Shown piece by piece: positions 9,690-21,699 of a DNA stretch of 64,000 nucleotides. Source of the DNA: Heterobilharzia americana (Eukaryota; Platyhelminthes; Trematoda; Strigeidida; Schistosomatidae); NCBI GenBank assembly GCA_944470555.2, contig OX104127.1, forward strand, positions 131,007,113 to 131,071,112, read 5' to 3'. Each line of letters opens with the position of its first letter. Positions within the stretch are counted from its first letter, which is position 1. The translations under genes and the position numbers were made by a program. The notes under the pieces were generated by a model. It saw only the letters and a program-made list of their open reading frames with translations. It was not told the DNA's origin and did not search any database.

Positions 9690-10940
9690 GGGAATATAAT
9701 TTAAATGATAAATACAGATTGAACTACAAGCTTAACAGCGTAAAGTCCAACAAGGATTAAGATTGATGGTTTGTAGATAAATGGCATAAATCGACAATTT
9801 ATGGCGAAAGTCATTCCACAAAAAGAAGTTGTGTAACTTTATCAACCTTTATCCTGTCTTACCTTAATTGCGAAAGGAACTAAAAGCTGAAACTTTCGCG
9901 ACCTATTACAATCAAGCCAAATTTCAGAAAACAATTGAACAGTTTCCTTAATAACACAAGTATACGAGTACATGACAGTTATGTGAAGAATTTTAGGAAC
10001 AGATTGGAACTTGGGAGTTCATTTTGTTGCAAATCTGTTCCTCAACATGCTGCAGAAGTCTTAAATGCAAGTGCTGATGTAAGTCCGTACATGTATACAC
10101 GTATATGTATATACGTCCATACATGTAATCTAATTGAGTAAACACGACGAAAAGCGAAGTAGTCGTTTATATACTGTTACAGTTTCTGCTGCAGTGAAAT
10201 TTTGGCATTCTTAACAGTTTTGCTGAAAAACACAGCTGGCCATCTTTCTAAGGTCCATATCGTTCTTTATCTAAGTGAAATGATTGTTATTCTAAAGTGC
10301 ATGCTGAGGCGGCATGATTGTTTAGATCCCTGCTTTGTAATCCAAAGAAATAGGTCACAAAATTGACTCCGATGTAACCAAGATTATTAGAGAAAGGTTT
10401 TGGCTCGTGCCAAGAAAGACTGACAACCAAAGCCTTACATATAAGGATAAATCCAGATAGTCTGAGAAAAAAAAGATGAAATGCAGTTAACTGTTTCTTA
10501 ACAATTGCAAATAAGTAAACAAAATGTGTGGCTTGGGCATTTTTCTTCAAAACCAGTCTCATCTTCATTATAACTGTATCAGCAACAAACAAACTGGAAT
10601 GGTTTGATTTATTATTATTATAACTATTAGTATTATTACCATCACCATTTACTCTCATTATATTCCAATATATTAATGAAAAACCCGAAATAATTACATA
10701 TCCACCTCATGTACCCTGTCGTATTTCAATAAAGTTATTAGAAGACAAAAATTATCTGAAAAATGTGTTTGTGACGTACATTTCGAACAACCTGACCTCA
10801 CATTTACTTCTGAAGTCAGTCTATACACAAAAAAAATTACTGAAAGCCAGATATAATGAATACTAAAAGGTTATGACACTAGTCTTGGTAATATAATCAA
10901 ATAAGCATTACTAAGGTAAATTAAGTGAAATAACAAATCG
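9690..10940. other. No recognisable gene
   Basis: AT-rich; contains a minor run of tacatgtatacacgtatatg-like sequence near 10090-10125. Frames here show no family motif. A 123-codon minus-strand frame at 10287-10658 has an Asn-rich start and no recognisable domain, so I leave it uncalled. Confidence 0.4.
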
Positions 10941-10944
10941 CTTT

Positions 10945-13400
10945 TGTGCACACAGCAAGGGCTGAGGTTTACGAATGGCTAAGGCTTCGTCAAACTTTAG
11001 TATGCGCCTATGATTATCCCTATATTATATGTTAAATGCTGTTTTCATACTAGCCTTGTCATTCGTTTCGATGATGTTTTGCCATTGATGAAGATGGATG
11101 TCCGTCACCTGAAACTACTAAAGTTTGTGTCCAGTCTGCATAGCACGATTATTCCTCCCTATGTATGTGTGACCATACATACAAAGGGATTGGTAAACAC
11201 AGTGGGACGTGATATTTATGCGAGGCTTATGTTTGTGGTGAAGCAAGTGTTTCGTTGTTACAACAGTGATAAGCTGAGCTGCATAGGATGTTTTACTGAT
11301 AACAGACTTTAATCTCTGTTTCAATATAATACCACGTGTTTCTCTTCAGTATGGTACTTTAGGAAATATATCCTTTTTCTTCACCCAGAAAATTTTAGGC
11401 TTTGAGGTTAGCTGTTTTCTACAACATTTCAGAAACTGTACTGGATATCCGTTTACTATAATCGTACCTATCAGAAATTTACCTTCATCATCTATTGTGT
11501 CAGATGTACAAATACGTTGGATCTTACTGAATAAGCGTTTAACTAAGCTCATCGACGTCTTTGAAATGAAGACAGCAGTAAGACGAGGCTGCCACTTACT
11601 GTCACCCATGTTCTTCCTGATTGTAGTTGACTGCATCATGCAGCAAACTGTGAGGAGCAAGAAGAGCGGTATACGCCTGACCGATGAAAAGACCCTAGAA
11701 GATTTGGATTTTGCCGATTATTTATGTCTACTGTCACACAAACTCGAAGATCTGCGGGCAAAACTAACAAGTTGACAGAAGGAGCAGGGAAAACAGGACT
11801 TCAAGGGAATGAAGTTGATGGAGGTATTGAACAAATAACAACATCAACAACAAGAGGCACTAATCGCCATCAACGGGAGAAGCTGAAAGGAAGTAGTCTC
11901 TTTCATCTACTTAGGCAAGGCAGCATCGTTTCAACTACAGGCGATACAGACGAAGACGTCAAAACTAGGATCGGAAAAGCAAGACAGGTGTTCATTAGGC
12001 TGCACTCAGCACAAAGAACAAGATCCGGATTTTCAACACCAACGTCAAGTCAGTGCTTCTGTATGGTCCAGAGACTTGGTGCGTTATGAAAGGGATTTTC
12101 AATCAACTACAGACATTCATCAACAGCTGCCTACGCTCATTACTGAAGCTCTGATGGCCGGAAAGAATAAGCAGGAAGGAACTCTGGCCTGCCAACAAAC
12201 CAAAGAAGAACCGAAAGCTCAACAAATATGCAGAAGGAAGTGGAGATGGACTTGGCATACACTGAGAAGGCCGACTAGGGACATCACGCGTTAGGCTCTC
12301 GAGTAGAATTCAAAAGGGGAAACTATGAGTTGGGCGTCCCAAGTGTTCATGTGAGGAAGAAATGAGAGCTTGTAGGCAGTCGTGGTGCAAGGTTGAAAAG
12401 ACTGCAGAGAACAGAGTGTAATGGAGGCGTGCTACTGAAACTTATGTTCCACTAGGAACCCAAGGAAAAAAAAAAAATAATAATCCTGTCTCATATTTCA
12501 TTAGACAAAAGCCGTAGAAAATTAAATACTGTCCTGTCTAAGTAGGCTTTATATAAATTGATCGTCTGGCAGATTCATATTCCCTCGGGAGCAAGAGTAT
12601 ATCAAGAAATGCAAAATAGAGATGGTAATTTTCTTCCTCTTATGTTGCACTGATGTGAACGTGTACAGTATTAGGCATTTCTAACAAAACCAGGCCATTT
12701 ACATGTGTGTCCCATATTACAATGTTGTCACCAATATACTTTCTATAGAACGTGACATTACTGAATAATTCTTTACCCATTATTTCAGTGTGTGACATAT
12801 ATATGTATGTCTGCTGAAAACAGTCCTGTTGGACTCTGGACAGCGACAGCATCAGTTTGCTGAAAGTATTTACCTAAGGAAGGGAAATGAACCTTATCAG
12901 TACGTAATAAAAGTAGCTCCTTCAAATACAGTGGAGAATTAGGGAAAGAAGGATAACTCGAGGATATAGAATCGCGAAGAATATCACCTGTCTTCGTTAG
13001 GAGTGCATTAGTAAATAAAAAATTAACATCAAAAGAGTATATTGTCTTGCCTTTGATATTCATATCAGTAAGACAATCAACAATTCCAAAAGTATCTTTA
13101 AATGAATACTTACATAATATATTTCGAATCAGGCTTAATATCTTGCTTAACCATTTTGCCCATTTGTTTAGTGGATTATTAATTTTACGAATTTTTGTTA
13201 GGCCTTATAGATTTAGAAACTTAGGTTCCATGGGTTTCAAGGAATTGGACTCCGCTTTAACAATAACATTCATATTAAGGAGTTTAACTAGACTAGATGA
13301 TATTTTTCCTTTTGATTTTCCAATATCTTCTGATGAGACATCCGCCATGAATTTACTTTCATCAATAATTGTATCAAAGTTGTATTGATAAAATTACCGA
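10945..13400 (-). pseudogene. Decayed Penelope-like element interrupted by an RTE insertion
   Basis: Minus-strand order: near 13200 a degenerate GLTKIRKINNPL (pre-motif A block); 13063-12790 IYSFDVNFLFTNALLTKTGDIL (motif A) and YFQQTDAVAVQSP (motif B, GSPLGP lost); about 12755-12730 FYRKYIGDNIVIWDT (motif C with YIGDN in place of YxDD); about 12640-12540 a frameshifted FAFLDILL and SIYIKPT. The ORF then stops at an inserted RTE fragment (about 11547-12483) and resumes at 11546 with SLVKRLFSKIQRICTSDTIDDEGKF and NGYPVQFLKC. At 11195-11150 is the GIY-YIG remnant CVYQSLCMYGHTYIG, and near 10990-10945 a terminal EALAIRK block. Loss of the second motif C aspartate and multiple frameshifts make it dead. 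The two halves abut with almost no missing codons once the RTE is removed. Confidence 0.85.
11547..12483 (+). mobile_element. RTE 3' fragment inserted in the Penelope-like element
   Basis: Starts at ctttgaaatgaagacag, matching the RTE RT region just before the GVKQGCLLSP block, and runs through degenerate LEDLDFADYLCL (about 11696-11731, second DD aspartate lost), the tail blocks (GRNLKEVTSF equivalent near 11870; ITTRQ equivalent near 12280), and ends with an A-run followed by ataataat (12464-12483), the family's 3' tail. It is 5'-truncated, frameshifted and older than the 6.5-kb copy. Orientation is opposite to the host PLE. I could not identify a convincing target-site duplication; only a short ctcat is shared by both flanks. 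Confidence 0.85.
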
Positions 13401-13409
13401 ATGAATGCA

Positions 13410-14600
13410 GTGTCACCTCAGATACTTCGTTTTGTATTTATAACGAAGATGCAGCGAAACACACAACATACAACATGAAATATACGATTTCACATTGAAT
13501 GATTAATTATCATATTTTAGAAAATGTTTGACTATACGAAGAAGATTTGACAGGAAGATCAACTACAGATCTTTGAATTCATCTATATATCACTGATATT
13601 TCAATTTTAATTTCCCTAAAGTAGCTCGGACAAGACTTCCATGCAAAATGTTGGAATTATTTTATAAAAATATATGCTGTGATTTACACAAATATAAACT
13701 ATAATGTCAGCCCACAGAAATGCCGTAGGATTCAGTCTTATTTAGTGGTCGTGGTTCATATAAAACTCTCCTTATATTAAAAAGCAATCTAACGCTTCAG
13801 ATATTTTTTTAAATTCCCTCTTTTACCTCTTTTCAAAATTATAAAAACGTTTCTACATTTATTCAAAAATTGAATAACAAGCTTTTTGGTAGGGAAAAAT
13901 AGCTTTTTAGTAGAAAAGTTGTAGTGTGATCGTTTGCCACAAAATTGTCGTTCTGCGAAAGTAACACTACATAGCTAACTGACAAAAAACTATTGAAAAA
14001 GAATTCAGTGCAAACCAAATTTTATTTCCTTAACTTTAAAGTACGTCGTTCGGTAGCGTTTAACGTGAAAATGAATAGCTTTGAAACAGTTTTGACCTCA
14101 TGACTTATCAGTAACTAGCACGTGCATAATCCTGTAATCCTTAGAATTATTTCCCTATTGTTGCTGCTAAAATTATCGTTATCATAGCTAAAACGGAATA
14201 CTTACTCATGACTGTTTAATGCTACAGGCAACCAGTTCATTTATTTGAGATTAATGCTATAAAATTTTTCCATACAGTTGTTTAACACAATAGTAAAAGT
14301 ATGATTCGATTGAAGATTCTGCTCGCTAGCTGTGTAGAACTTATTTTTCTTTGGACTATTTCATGCTTGCCATCTTTACTAAGTTCTGTTAAGATGACAG
14401 ATATATTATTCTGCTATTAAGTCAATTATCTCAATTCTGACTTTTGACTGTACTAAATAGCGGTGAATGCCATAATCTGTTGACAGACATTAGCCGCTCC
14501 GCCTCTTAAATCTTTTGTGTGTAGTTACAGATTAGTTCTCCTGTCCACTCAAGCATATAAATCCCCCTGTATAGTAAACGAATAAAAAAGGTCAATATTA
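13410..14600. other. No recognisable gene or repeat
   Basis: AT-rich sequence with A and T runs; no supportable frame. Confidence 0.4.
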
Positions 14601-14785
14601 ATGACAGGTAGTGACTAGCACTGGAGTACAGAATGCAGATTTTTGAGGCTCATCAACCGGATGTAACAGTGAATGAAGTTGTTTCTACTAAGACTCAAAC
14701 CTGATACCTATCCCTGAAACTACTGAGTGTTATTTGCTGACCTGCTGGGTGACCATGGTAAATTCTCCTGTAACAGACTTCATTT
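14601..14785 (-). repeat. Degenerate hammerhead repeat, family A
   Basis: On the plus strand tagtgactagcactggag opens the copy, the reverse complement of the family's 3' side. The ribozyme region is strongly mutated: the GAAA strand reads as ttttgagg, and the CUGANGA strand falls in gctcatcaaccgg. A tRNA-like head remnant follows near 14680-14720 (aagactcaaacctga). I infer inactivity. Confidence 0.45.
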
Positions 14786-14789
14786 AACG

Positions 14790-15485
14790 TTAAAGCCCAT
14801 TGGTACTCGTCTTTGAGTGAATGGAAGTGACCAACTACTGATGACATTTTTGCTCCAGCACAAATGCCTGGATGTTACCGGTAAATAAAGTTTGATACTA
14901 GTGATGGATTATAGCTAGCAGTCAGGTATTATGAAACTCATATACACGTAGACTTTCAACATGCTCCAGAAACATTAATTCATTTTATCATTCAACCATC
15001 AGTCACCATATCTTTGACTTTGATTTTACGCCTCACTTTCTCGAAACCAGTCATCAAAAAGTGTCAAACTTATCAACGGCTATTCTATTTAGCCTACAAT
15101 TTCAGAAATGGCAAATTACATCTTACATCCTTAAGTTAACGAGTTTCCAAGATTTTACTGGGTCCTTTTCCATTCTCATTGTATTCAACAAAGATTTTCG
15201 CACGTAGTTAACAAACGTTTATTTCCCGCTGTTTAACAAGCGAAGCATCACAATGAATACTATCTAGCATTCCGAGTGACTATACTTAAAGATCAACGAT
15301 TACATACATCCCTTTTAAGTTTGTGGCTGATCTTCAGATTCGCTGTTACGTAGTCAGATACAGCTGAAGTATTCAAATACGAAAGAATGGATGTAAATAC
15401 GCATACTTGAAATGAAACTCAACATGAACAAACGTACAGGGAAAACGACTACGATGATGCTCACTTAGTACTCATAGTATCAGTA
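14790..15485. other. No recognisable gene
   Basis: Nothing beyond AT-rich intergenic or intronic sequence. Confidence 0.4.
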
Positions 15486-15487
15486 GG

Positions 15488-15685
15488 AACGCCTAGAAGA
15501 GCTCAGTGGCAATGTGATTGGCCACAGGACTGGATGACATGGATCAGAATCTCAAAAAGGGCATCAGTTGCTTCAAGATTACTGATACACCATTCTGATG
15601 AGTGTCAATAAGCATGAAACCTAGGTTCAGGATTTCCTACCTATTGCCTCCAACCAATAAACACATCAATCTCTTTTGCAATCCA
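15488..15685 (+). repeat. tRNA-headed hammerhead repeat, family C
   Basis: The tRNA-like head has an A-box-like gagctcagtggcaatg near 15498 and a B-box-like ggatcagaatctc near 15541. The hammerhead region is 15588-15635: CTGATGAG, a short stem II (gtg/cat around a loop), GAAA, the palindrome CCTAGG as stem III, then gttcagga. Core strands CUGAUGA and GAAA are both present, but the 5' side of stem I (ccatt) pairs poorly with caggat. The family's 3' tail, tgcctccaaccaa, follows. Confidence 0.6.
15588..15635 (+). ncRNA. Hammerhead ribozyme motif, family C
   Basis: Order is CTGATGA, stem II, GAAA, a short palindromic stem III (acctaggt) and a permitted NUH site (GUU) before stem I. This is type I topology (stem I open). 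Stem II has about 3 bp including a G-U pair, so activity is doubtful. Confidence 0.5.
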
Positions 15686-15689
15686 GAAA

Positions 15690-18310
15690 AGATGAAAATA
15701 TTATCGATTAACCAAACCACTAATATGGCAGTTTTTTTAACTTTTCCTGTTGTTTCCGTTGCATTATTCCAACTCTTTTTACAAAGAGCTGCCATTATAC
15801 GGTCGTGAAAACAGTGAAATGAAACTTATCCTATCGTAATAATAAGAATATCAACTAAATTAGTGACCATAATATGATACAAAGTATTCAACACAACATC
15901 GTCTTGAGATTCTTTTACTGTTACGAGCAGGTTTATCGCTTATGACTCAATTCTCCTTATACTAAGAGAGAATTTTAACCTTATCCATATAACCCGTGAC
16001 TGGACTAGACTAGTTTAAAGATAATTACTACCAAAGGATAGTAGTTGAAAGTAGTAAGGGAACTTAGCTGGCACTTGAAATCCAGCTGTTTCGAGTTTAC
16101 GGTTATTATTCTAGAATCGGATGTCAGACTTTTAGACCAAGTAATGACAAACTTGTACATGTTCATTACTTGGTGACTTAACAGAAGAAGTCTTTTTGTG
16201 CTTAGATACTTCTTTTACCTCCACTTCTGACTAAATATACTCGAGTAATCGTTTGGGCACTACCTCGATGTGGTGATCGAGCTAGTACATCAAATTAACC
16301 CAGACAGCGGTACTAAGTGAGTAGATCCTTATTTGCGCTCCTACCAGAATAGAATGATCTTTGGATATTGTTAAACCTAAAATCAGTTACTATTAAAGTG
16401 CTAAAGGCTTAAGTTTCATCACTTTGATGTTTCCTGTTGTTAACTTATGCGCCATGCTGATAGTGCTGTCCCTTATGAGATAGAAGAGTCACGAAAGTTT
16501 GTCTTTGAAAAACCACCCTCCTCTCTTCTCAACAGTCTTCCTGTGATGGCAGTAGGGGCATTTTGTAAGCAGAAGTAATAATTAAATTCACATACACAGA
16601 ACGATAGCAGTAAAACTTTAAATGATCATAAGGATAAGTTAAAAAGTAGTAACTGAATCTCAAGAACTCCATCCGAATCGACGGATGCAATTCAATAACT
16701 TCTTTTACGCTACAAGTACACCTAGGAGCTTAGGGAAACTAAGTGAAGATTTACAAAGCTTTTGGTGTCAAACAGTCATGGTCAGTGAAGCATAACTAGA
16801 TGGAACGAGATAGAAGTGGTAGACAACACCTGAAAGTTATTAACAATTGTTCATGAAAATGAGGTGGGAAAGTCAGTGATTAGTGAAATTACAGCGGAGG
16901 ATGATACGCCGTCTACTGTATCTCAGAGTTGATTAGAATGATGGGTGCAACAATTTGATGAACAGTTCAACTAATCTGCAACTGTTTTTTGATTTATTCA
17001 ACTTTAAATCACATATTAAATGAAAGAGTGGGATAGGATTACCAACTCTCGCTGAAGTTCAGAATGCAATAGGTGGCCTGAAACGAAGAAGGGTAGAGGA
17101 CTTCAATGGGCGCATATAATAAACGTTTAAGCGTTGTGATAGAATTTTATTGGTTCTACTGGCTGAAGTGTAGATTATGATCAAGCTGACACAGAAGGAT
17201 TTCTTCTGTTTTTAACTAAATAGGACTTTCAGTGATCAGGACTAATCATGTAATATTTTTCCAGAAAGCCTTAGAACATTAGGTAATCCTCATACCGTGA
17301 CTCTGGATGCATCAATGAGATCTGTGTCCTTTATTTGATCTTGGAAACAGGCACTTACTATCGTCTCCCAGCATTTGCATCGTTTTACTTGAGTGTATTA
17401 TTTCTCCCTGTTCTTCGAGAAGTCATATGGAAGTGTTTGTCACTGAAACGGGTTCAAGGTAAATTATCACCTTAATGAAGGCTTTATGTATTCTAAAAAA
17501 CATGTTCACATTTAAGGTTTTGGTGAGGTACGCAGTGAATTGTGTACGTTGAGTGGTATTCGCCAAAGATATTTACTATTTATTTTTTCATTCAACTTTA
17601 TTTAGGACCTCATTAGATATCCGTTTCCTCAACCGACCTTATTTGATAAATGGTAAAGAACCAGACGCCTAAGTTGAATTAAAGTCTGTAGATTGCAGAG
17701 CCATTTTATCTTAAGACAGTGAAACGATACAGAATTTTATGAATCAGTTGAGTGACAAGCTGAAAATGTTTAGAATGTGTTTCTCACTCCATGCCCGAAA
17801 TCTTTGTTGTATACTAGAACTGGATCATCTTTATAAGTGACTGAAGAACAGGAAATGATACAGTTGAACGCAGCCATTGAAGGCAGAGATCTAGAGAATG
17901 CTGCAGTCGTTTGACCTTCGGTGTCCTTGTAGCATCATCTGCACAACCAAGAGGTAATATGTTAATAATGTGGAAGTTAGGGATGAAGTGTCACTTAAGA
18001 GTGATAAGCGGGTCAATTAGATTATGAATGTTAATCATCTGAAGTGACTGTGGGTGTTTGTTAAGCATGCCTAATAACTTTCTGTCAAGCAGGGAAATGT
18101 TAGATGATATTGGTTTAGAGTGAAACGGGTGAAAGGTATAAGCATAAAAATGGGAATAATTTACTAATTTGCTCACTGCGTTCAACAGATAAGGTCTAGG
18201 CAAAAATCAGTGTGAAAGGCTGCAGACTATGGCTGAGACGCTAAGGACTGCTCCCGGTGCGGCGAGGTTACCCATATTTTATCTTTATTCTGTTTTAACA
18301 TTTTTATGTC
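15690..18310. other. No recognisable gene
   Basis: About 2.6 kb in which I find no coding frame with family motifs and no repeat shared with the rest of the window. Confidence 0.35.
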
Positions 18311-18365
18311 TCAGGTTGGAATTCATCATGGACTGACATCAGCTGGAGGAACATTGGCAACGTGG

Positions 18366-18414
18366 GAGCACTGGACAGCTGTTTCGTCCTACTATCAGAC
18401 TTCCCAGCAGTGCA
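18366..18414 (-). ncRNA. Hammerhead motif, family B (core mutated)
   Basis: On the minus strand: stem I gcactg/cagtgc intact, stem III palindrome acagctgt intact, GAAA intact, a GUC-type site present, but the CUGANGA strand reads ctgggaag. Probably inactive. Confidence 0.5.
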
Positions 18415-18645
18415 TACCAATGACCTGGGACCTTCAGCTTCATTGGCCAACCTGAAGTGAGTTAATGAATCTCCACAAACTTCCGCATAGAATTAATCTG
18501 ACGCTCATTGGTGACTAGCTTCGAGAGGTGATTCCCCAGGTCCCAGTGAGAAGTCGTCACCAATGGAGACAACCAAGTTAAACAGTTACTGGTAGCGGAA
18601 TCTAAAAGTCCTGGGTTCGATCCCTGAGGGGGCAGTGTCATGGGT

Positions 18646-18695
18646 GCGCACTGCTGAGGAGTCCCCTAGTAGGATAAGACAGCTATTCAGTGCTC
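18646..18695 (+). ncRNA. Hammerhead motif, family B (GAAA mutated)
   Basis: CTGAGGAG (fits CUGANGA with N7 = G), stem II tccc/tagga, stem I gcactg/cagtgc. The GAAA strand reads taaga and the cleavage site is altered (ctatt). Probably inactive. Confidence 0.5.
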
Positions 18696-18774
18696 TCAGG
18701 CTTCTAATGTTTCTCCAAGTGATATCAGTTCATGATAAATTCCAACCTTAAACCAATTAATAAATCTTCAGAAA

Positions 18775-21105
18775 CCTTCAAATTCAATCCCTTTTATTTG
18801 GTTTATTCCATCTCCTTTTCTTCTTATTACTTTTTAGGAACTTTGATGAAGCTATATCCATTTCTCTGTATTTCATTTTATTGTACTACATTCGGGTGTG
18901 CTGCCGATAAATGCGGGAATTTTAATCGTTAGCCAGTAATTACAAATCCTACGCTAAAACAGATTTGAGTGACCATGAGGATTATGCATGTGAACGGTCA
19001 CACAATGATGCAAGTGAATGGATTCGCCTATTTTACTTTATATACAGTACACTTATTCGTAAGAAACTTCTTATACATGACGATTTTCAGTGAAAATAGT
19101 CTAAAATCTATTTGCTGCCGAACTGCATACAGCTAGAGTGAATTAACAATTCACAAATTATATTTTCCTGATTGATTTTATTTCATAAGGAATATTTTCA
19201 AACTAGCCTCTACTTCACAAAACAAGCAACACTGTGTTAAATCTTGAGCAGTGAATTACCATCAGCTTTTTGTCTTATATGAATGATAATGTAAATTGAC
19301 AGATAGTTTGCAATTACCTAAACAGTTCATTTCATTAAAGCGTAGTAAGCATGTTGAGAAGTTATTAAGTGTTTTCTCATTTCTTATCATAAAGTATAGC
19401 TACACAGTGTGTTGTGATTATTTTGGCAAAAATAATATGAGTGACAAGTTAGATGTTTACCGGTTACAGTATAGCACCTCTAAAATATATCACATTATGA
19501 GGCTAATGAGAATGCAACAAGTAGACACTATGCCATTGATGAAAATCAGTTATTTCTTAGCCCATTGATATACAGTATGTTTGTATAGCTGTTGTACAAT
19601 TATTCCTCCTTTAGAAAAGCAGGGCAGGTGATGGTTTCGACAACTTATTATGTGTCAAAACAACCCCCCCTCACTGGCTTTTCTCACAAATTTTGCTTCA
19701 ACAGTTCACTGTTAGTGAGAGCTAAGATGTTTTCATCAGTTAGCACTTATTTACTCAGAGATAGTAGGAAAAATAATCATAACCTATTTGTTAACTTATT
19801 ACTTAAAGGTTTAGTAATCTAATTTCCAGCATTTCTTTCCGAAAATATTCTCACCTTTTCTACTTGCTGGTCAGGCATAACACCATTGGCAGTATTTGCT
19901 TTCATTTACAACAACCTTAGCCGTAGTCGAAATCTTGAATACTCTAGATGAACCTACATCTTTTGATCTGACAACTTTACTGCTTGTAGATTAGTTACGG
20001 CTGCACACCAACACTAGTAGGATACTCATTGGAGACCGAGGACTACTGGATCACAGATTTTTTACAGTACAGTCAAGAATACCTACTACATGAAGCTGGA
20101 CAACTTTACAGTCTGTGAAAGGCACAATTTTTTTTTAGTTGTGGTCATTAGCGGTCATATCTTCTCAAAATCTAGTCACTTACTAACAACTGGCGATCAT
20201 TTAGCGCAATAAAGTACTTTGAAAGAAATTATTGTCAGTAGTTCCAAGGTTTACGATGAATATTCAGTTGATAAAGACTGATTCAAAGACAACAAACTGA
20301 GGTCCGTTGGAATAGTCGAGTTTCTTAGCTACGTTTCACTACTGATTTTATGTAACATCAAAAGACAATTCTGGAAAATCGTCATTCATTACTAGTTGTT
20401 ACTCTAGCATTTTAAAGAACGCAGTGTGAGGAAATCTTCCTTACTTCTGTAGGAAATCGTTAGTTTAAGCACTTTGTGTGAGTGGCTAAACTTAAGTTCA
20501 CAAGCTGAAACGAGTCAGACAAATATAAAACATAGGAAGTCACCGAAAAATCTTTGACCCTAAGTTTCAGGACTCTGATTACCTGTACTAGTGAATTAAC
20601 ACGAGGTGCAGCTTACGATCTTAAAATGAGATTGTAACTACCTTACAATTCAGCAGTTAGGATCAATCTGACTTTCTCAATATCGTGTGGAGAGGTAACC
20701 ATTCAAAGTTACTTTAAAACATTTGTCCTCTCTCCTAGCTTTCAAGACCACACCCACCACTAATTATTCGAACTTGTTATATACCCACAAATACGAGATC
20801 AAGAAAGAACACAACAGCGTAGTCGGATGGAATAGTACATTTGCGAGGTCATGCCAAGATACCGATGCCTGCCAACTAACTGGCTAGATAGTCGATTACG
20901 AGCAATGCAACATAACACGACAGCGTGCCAAATGGCGAGGATTCTTGACCGGATGCCTCTACATTAGCGAGTCCAGTTAAACTAGCAAGGTCAGCATTAA
21001 TGTTCAGTCCCGTTGAACCCTAGGCTATTGATTTTGGAGAAGTGTGTGACGCTACACTACGAAAATATCCTAGAAGAAGATGAGCACCCAGTCTGATTGA
21101 ATCAT
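18775..21105. other. No recognisable gene
   Basis: No motif-bearing frame; short frames at 19296-19568 and 19592-19822 look like chance. Around 20810-20990 the base composition is slightly richer in G and C but I recognise nothing. Confidence 0.35.
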
Positions 21106-21163
21106 TTTAAGCATATATTTTAATATAACCTCAGCGTATTTAGGATATAAAAACAAGGTATTT

Positions 21164-21202
21164 CTGAACTTTTCGCTGTGTAAGCCACAGCTTCTTCAGC
21201 AG
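21164..21202 (-). ncRNA. Hammerhead-like fold, left arm
   Basis: On the minus strand: stem I uucug/cagaa, CUGAAGA, one extra A, a perfect 6-bp stem II GCUGUG/CACAGC with loop GCUUA, GAAA, a minimal AGUU in the stem III position, then CAG. The extra A and tiny stem III deviate from the textbook ribozyme. Confidence 0.5.
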
Positions 21203-21602
21203 AATATACGGATTTTTACTACCTCAAAATGATACATCAAATATATTTAGTGAACGTAGGTCATTGGTCATACTTGTCACCTGTCTGGCAAACAGTAATC
21301 CGACAAAATCATTAATGATGACCTTTTCGAATTGGAGTAAAATGACAACGACAATTATTGGCAGTTTTATAAATAAAAGTACAATCTATAAAACATTCTA
21401 CAGCAAACATAAACACACACACACACTTTGACTGTCTTATATATGGGCTGACAAATGACAACAATAAGCATGAACTTGTAATGACTTATCTTTTGCACTC
21501 AGGTTCGACAGGAAAATCACTCAACCAATGACCTACGTTCACCAAATATATTTGATGTATCATTTGACTACATATTTTGATGTTAATAAAAATCCATATA
21601 TT

Positions 21603-21641
21603 CTGCTGAAGAACCTTTGGCTTACATAGCGAAACGTTCAG
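21603..21641 (+). ncRNA. Hammerhead-like fold, right arm
   Basis: Same layout on the plus strand: ctgCTGAAGA, stem II weaker (acctttgg ... catagc), GAAA, acgt (self-complementary) as minimal stem III, a GUU site and CAGAA closing stem I with UUCUG. Confidence 0.45.
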
Positions 21642-21699
21642 AAATATCTTGTTTTGATGATCTAAACACGCCAGGATTATATTAAAATATATTCTTACG

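Larger units (their letters stand above)
18316..18770. repeat. Head-to-head pair of hammerhead repeats, family B
   Basis: The left copy is on the minus strand (tail aggttggaattcatcatgg at 18316, ribozyme at 18366-18414). It is joined through a shared linker (about 18478-18545, cttccgcatagaattaatctg then gcttcgagaggtgattc) to a plus-strand copy from about 18578, with B-box gggttcgatccc at 18613, ribozyme at 18646-18695 and tail to about 18770. The same minus copy, linker and plus copy order occurs at 47278-47985, so this is a compound unit and not coincidence. Confidence 0.7.
21111..21694. mobile_element. Inverted pair of Penelope-end-like segments
   Basis: Arms 21111-21268 and 21524-21694 are inverted copies with perhaps 80 percent identity by eye, separated by about 255 bp of unrelated DNA that includes a (CA)7 run near 21413. 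Each arm contains the same fold: ctgctgaagaa, a hairpin, then GCGAAA and gttcag. The motif order CTGANGA, hairpin, GAAACG is what I expect at Penelope-like termini. There is no ORF inside, so this may be a non-autonomous derivative or two solo ends. Confidence 0.55.

Noticed and set aside
11542..12492. ctcat on both sides of the nested RTE as a target-site duplication
   Set aside because: Five bases, imprecisely positioned relative to the element ends; too short to support.
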